DNA of 64,000 bases from Mesorhizobium sp. M4B.F.Ca.ET.058.02.1.1 (lineage in GTDB: Bacteria > Pseudomonadota > Alphaproteobacteria > Rhizobiales > Rhizobiaceae): assembly GCF_003952505.1 (NCBI RefSeq), contig NZ_CP034450.1, positions 5,270,001-5,334,000 on the forward strand. Reading direction: 5' to 3'. This document shows, in pieces, positions 62,233-64,000 of the stretch (the first letter of the stretch is position 1; each line of letters starts with the position of its first letter). Under the pieces are notes generated by a model. The model searched no databases and was not told where the DNA came from. It was given only the letters and a program-made list of their open reading frames with translations. Position numbers and translations under genes: made by a program.

Positions 62233-63174
62233 TCAGAATTTTGCGGGGTCGGTGTTGGAGCCGCAGACCAGAACCGCGATGCGCTCGCCCGGCGAGGGCT
62301 GGTAGCGGCCGGAGAGCACCGCCGCGAAGGCCGCGGCACCGCCCGGCTCGGAAATGATTCGCACCCGGTCCCAGAGCGCCTTCTGCGCGGCGACGATGTC
62401 ATCGTCGCTGATCAGGAGCGAACGCTCGACATAGGCCTCGGCGATCGGGAACATCATCTCTCCCACGCGCTTGGGTGCCAGAGAATCGGCGGCTATGCCT
62501 TCGGCTGGCGCATCGACTGGCCGGCCTGCCTCGAAGGCGCGATAAAGCGTCGGCGCGCCCTCCGGCTCGACGGCGATGATCCTGATGCGACCGGCGAACC
62601 AGGCGGCGATGCCGCCGATCAGGCCGCCGCCGCCGACGGCGACCAGCAGCGTGTCTATTTCCGGCAGATCGGCCTCGATCTCGAGGCCGAGTGTGCCTTG
62701 CCCGACCAGCGTTTCCTCCTGGTTGAAGGCATGGATCTGCAGTGCGCCGGTGCTTGCGGCAAAGTCCTCGCTGGCGGCCAGCGCCTCGGCATAGCGCGCG
62801 CCGCCGACGACCAGTTCGGCGCCATAGCCGCGAATGCGCGCAAGCTTGGCCGGCGGGCTTACCTCGGGAACGAAGATGGTGGCCTTGTGACCGAGCCGCA
62901 TGGCGGCATAGGCGACCGCCGCGCCGTGATTGCCGCCAGACGCGGCGACCACGCCGGCCGCGGGCACTGAACGCTCCAGCAGGTTGGTAAAGGCGCCGCG
63001 CGCCTTGAACGAACCCGAATGCTGCAGGCATTCGAGCTTGAGGCCGACGGCGAGAGGCGCCTTGCCGAAATCGGCCATGTCGACGCGCAGCACCGGCGTG
63101 TGGCGGACGTATGGCCGGATGCGCGGCTCCGTCGCGGCGATGCGTTCGCGGGTGATGGTGCTGGGGTTGCTCAT
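62233..63174 (-). CDS. threonine/serine dehydratase-like PLP enzyme
   Basis: A 313-residue fold-type II PLP enzyme. The PLP lysine is in SGSFKARGA, the phosphate-binding SGGNHGAAVAYAA is present, and the glycine-rich GGGGLIGGIAAW comes near residue 180. It resembles biodegradative threonine dehydratase and serine racemase. It lacks the C-terminal ACT domain of biosynthetic IlvA, so it is likely catabolic. The ATG at 63174 has AGGAAG upstream. It follows lysA on the same strand. Confidence 0.88.
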   Translation of the reverse strand: MSNPSTITRERIAATEPRIRPYVRHTPVLRVDMADFGKAPLAVGLKLECLQHSGSFKARGAFTNLLERSVPAAGVVAASGGNHGAAVAYAAMRLGHKATIFVPEVSPPAKLARIRGYGAELVVGGARYAEALAASEDFAASTGALQIHAFNQEETLVGQGTLGLEIEADLPEIDTLLVAVGGGGLIGGIAAWFAGRIRIIAVEPEGAPTLYRAFEAGRPVDAPAEGIAADSLAPKRVGEMMFPIAEAYVERSLLISDDDIVAAQKALWDRVRIISEPGGAAAFAAVLSGRYQPSPGERIAVLVCGSNTDPAKF

Positions 63175-63241
63175 AATTCGCTTCCTAACCGTGCCGGCTG
63201 TTGTGCACACCAGCCAGGATGAAACTCGTGGCGCCGCCTGT

Positions 63242-64000
63242 CTACCTCAGCCACTCCGGGATCGAATCCAGTCCGATCAATTCGTCATAGGTCTGGCGCG
63301 GGCGCACGACATGAAAACGGTCGCCGTCGACCAGCACTTCCGGCACAAGCAGCCGGGTGTTGTAGGTGCCGGCCTGCACCGCGCCATAGGCGCCGGCAGT
63401 GGCGACGGCGATGAGATCGCCGGCCTTCAGCCGCGGCAGGTCTCGATCGAGGCCCAGGAAGTCGCCGGTCTCGCAGACCTGGCCGACCACGTCGACCGTC
63501 ATGCGCGGCGCTGCCGCCGGCTGCTGCAGTACGGGGCGGATGTCGTGGAAGGCATCGTAAAGCGTCGGCCGGATCAGGTCGTTCATGGCGGCGTCGACGA
63601 CGAGGAAGTTCTTGGCGTCGCCTTCCTTCACGAAGATGACCTCGGAGACCAGGATGCCGGCATTGCCGACGATCAGCCGGCCCGGCTCGAACATCACCTT
63701 CAGGCCGAGCTTGGTGACGTGCTTCCTGACGATCTCGGCATAGGCGTCGGGCAGCGGCGGCGGACTGTTGTCGACGCGGTAGGGGATGCCGAGACCGCCG
63801 CCGAGATCGACATGCTCGATGGAATGGCCGTCGGCGCGCAGCGCGCCGACCAGTTCGACGAGCAGCGCGAAGGCGTCGTCGAAAGGCTGCAGCTCGGTGA
63901 TCTGGCTGCCGATATGGGTGTCGATGCCGGTGACCCTGATGCCGGGCAGTTCCGCGGCGCGGGCATAGACTTGTCGCGCCCTTTGCCATGCAATGCCGAA
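63242..64000 (-). CDS. lysA: diaminopimelate decarboxylase (5' end beyond the window)
   Basis: The last 252 residues of LysA, a PLP enzyme that makes lysine from meso-diaminopimelate. The frame is open through the window edge, reading FGIAW, then TGIDTHIGSQITEL, LGGGLGIPY, KVMFEPGRLIVGNAG and DAAMNDLIRPTLYDA, with the substrate-binding C-ETGDF. Short open frames at 63285-63989 and 63700-63993 in other registers are shadows. There is no frameshift. The gene's start lies outside the window. Confidence 0.95.
   Translation of the reverse strand, partial: FGIAWQRARQVYARAAELPGIRVTGIDTHIGSQITELQPFDDAFALLVELVGALRADGHSIEHVDLGGGLGIPYRVDNSPPPLPDAYAEIVRKHVTKLGLKVMFEPGRLIVGNAGILVSEVIFVKEGDAKNFLVVDAAMNDLIRPTLYDAFHDIRPVLQQPAAAPRMTVDVVGQVCETGDFLGLDRDLPRLKAGDLIAVATAGAYGAVQAGTYNTRLLVPEVLVDGDRFHVVRPRQTYDELIGLDSIPEWLR

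Noticed and set aside
63242..64000. Apparent break of lysA into three overlapping frames
   Set aside because: The reading frame is open without interruption from 63242 to the window edge; the other frames are shadows.

Overview
The window is about 64 kb of GC-rich, gene-dense alphaproteobacterial chromosome. Gene content and gene order point to the order Rhizobiales, most likely Mesorhizobium or a close relative: cobS/cobT cobaltochelatase genes, a TIGR02302-type giant protein, DUF1194 and DUF2125 proteins, the metX-metW pair behind a SAM-II riboswitch, and many short intergenic palindromes of the kind common in rhizobia. Genus is an inference from protein similarity recognised by eye. I see no phage, transposase, plasmid origin, CRISPR array or rRNA operon, so this is core chromosome with a few accessory genes.

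Layout. 0.1-4 kb: an orphan TupA-like ATP-grasp gene and a divergent pair that looks like hydroxyproline catabolism (DapA-family lyase and proline racemase-family enzyme), then tRNA-Arg(CCU). 4-9.5 kb: M20 amidohydrolase, D,D-carboxypeptidase, His-rich CobW GTPase, TusA-like protein and an L,D-transpeptidase lipoprotein. 9.7-15 kb: a 42-residue RiPP-precursor-like peptide, accA, xerD with a 50-residue membrane protein, and the overlapping aroK-aroB-corC operon. 15-20 kb: the stress operon prkA-yeaH-spoVR. 20-31.5 kb: hydrolase, TPP enzyme, bolA, a J-domain protein, cobS-(secreted protein)-cobT-phytase-like, a methyltransferase, the queuosine precursor transporter with its own preQ1-I riboswitch, rpmB and a DUF3108 protein. 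31.5-38 kb: transporters, lysoplasmalogenase, cupin, gloB, a methyltransferase, an SbmA/YddA-type ABC protein and a DUF1194 protein. 38-43 kb: minus-strand metX-metW-sulfotransferase followed by two glycosyltransferases. 43-48 kb: hisC-tyrC, a sugar kinase, DUF2125 and ChaC-like genes. 48-59.5 kb: mixed metabolic and regulator genes, ftsE-ftsX with a CtrA box, hpt and a CpdR-like receiver. 59.5-64 kb: TIGR02302 protein, a threonine dehydratase-like enzyme and the 3' part of lysA.

The most interesting material is regulatory. (1) A compact preQ1-I riboswitch at 29930-29958 appears to fold the AUG start codon of yhhQ into its own pseudoknot helix. (2) A SAM-II riboswitch followed by a strong terminator precedes metX. 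(3) An unassigned structured RNA ending in a strong terminator lies between a LysR gene and an EamA transporter gene (58037-58142). (4) A three-copy, 22-bp periodic operator-like array and a perfect 14-bp palindrome sit between bolA and the J-domain gene. (5) A RiPP-like precursor gene at 9728-9856 stands alone without maturation genes. Also notable are a CorC protein lacking its DUF21 membrane domain, a sulfotransferase translationally coupled to metW, and a secreted protein gene inserted between cobS and cobT.
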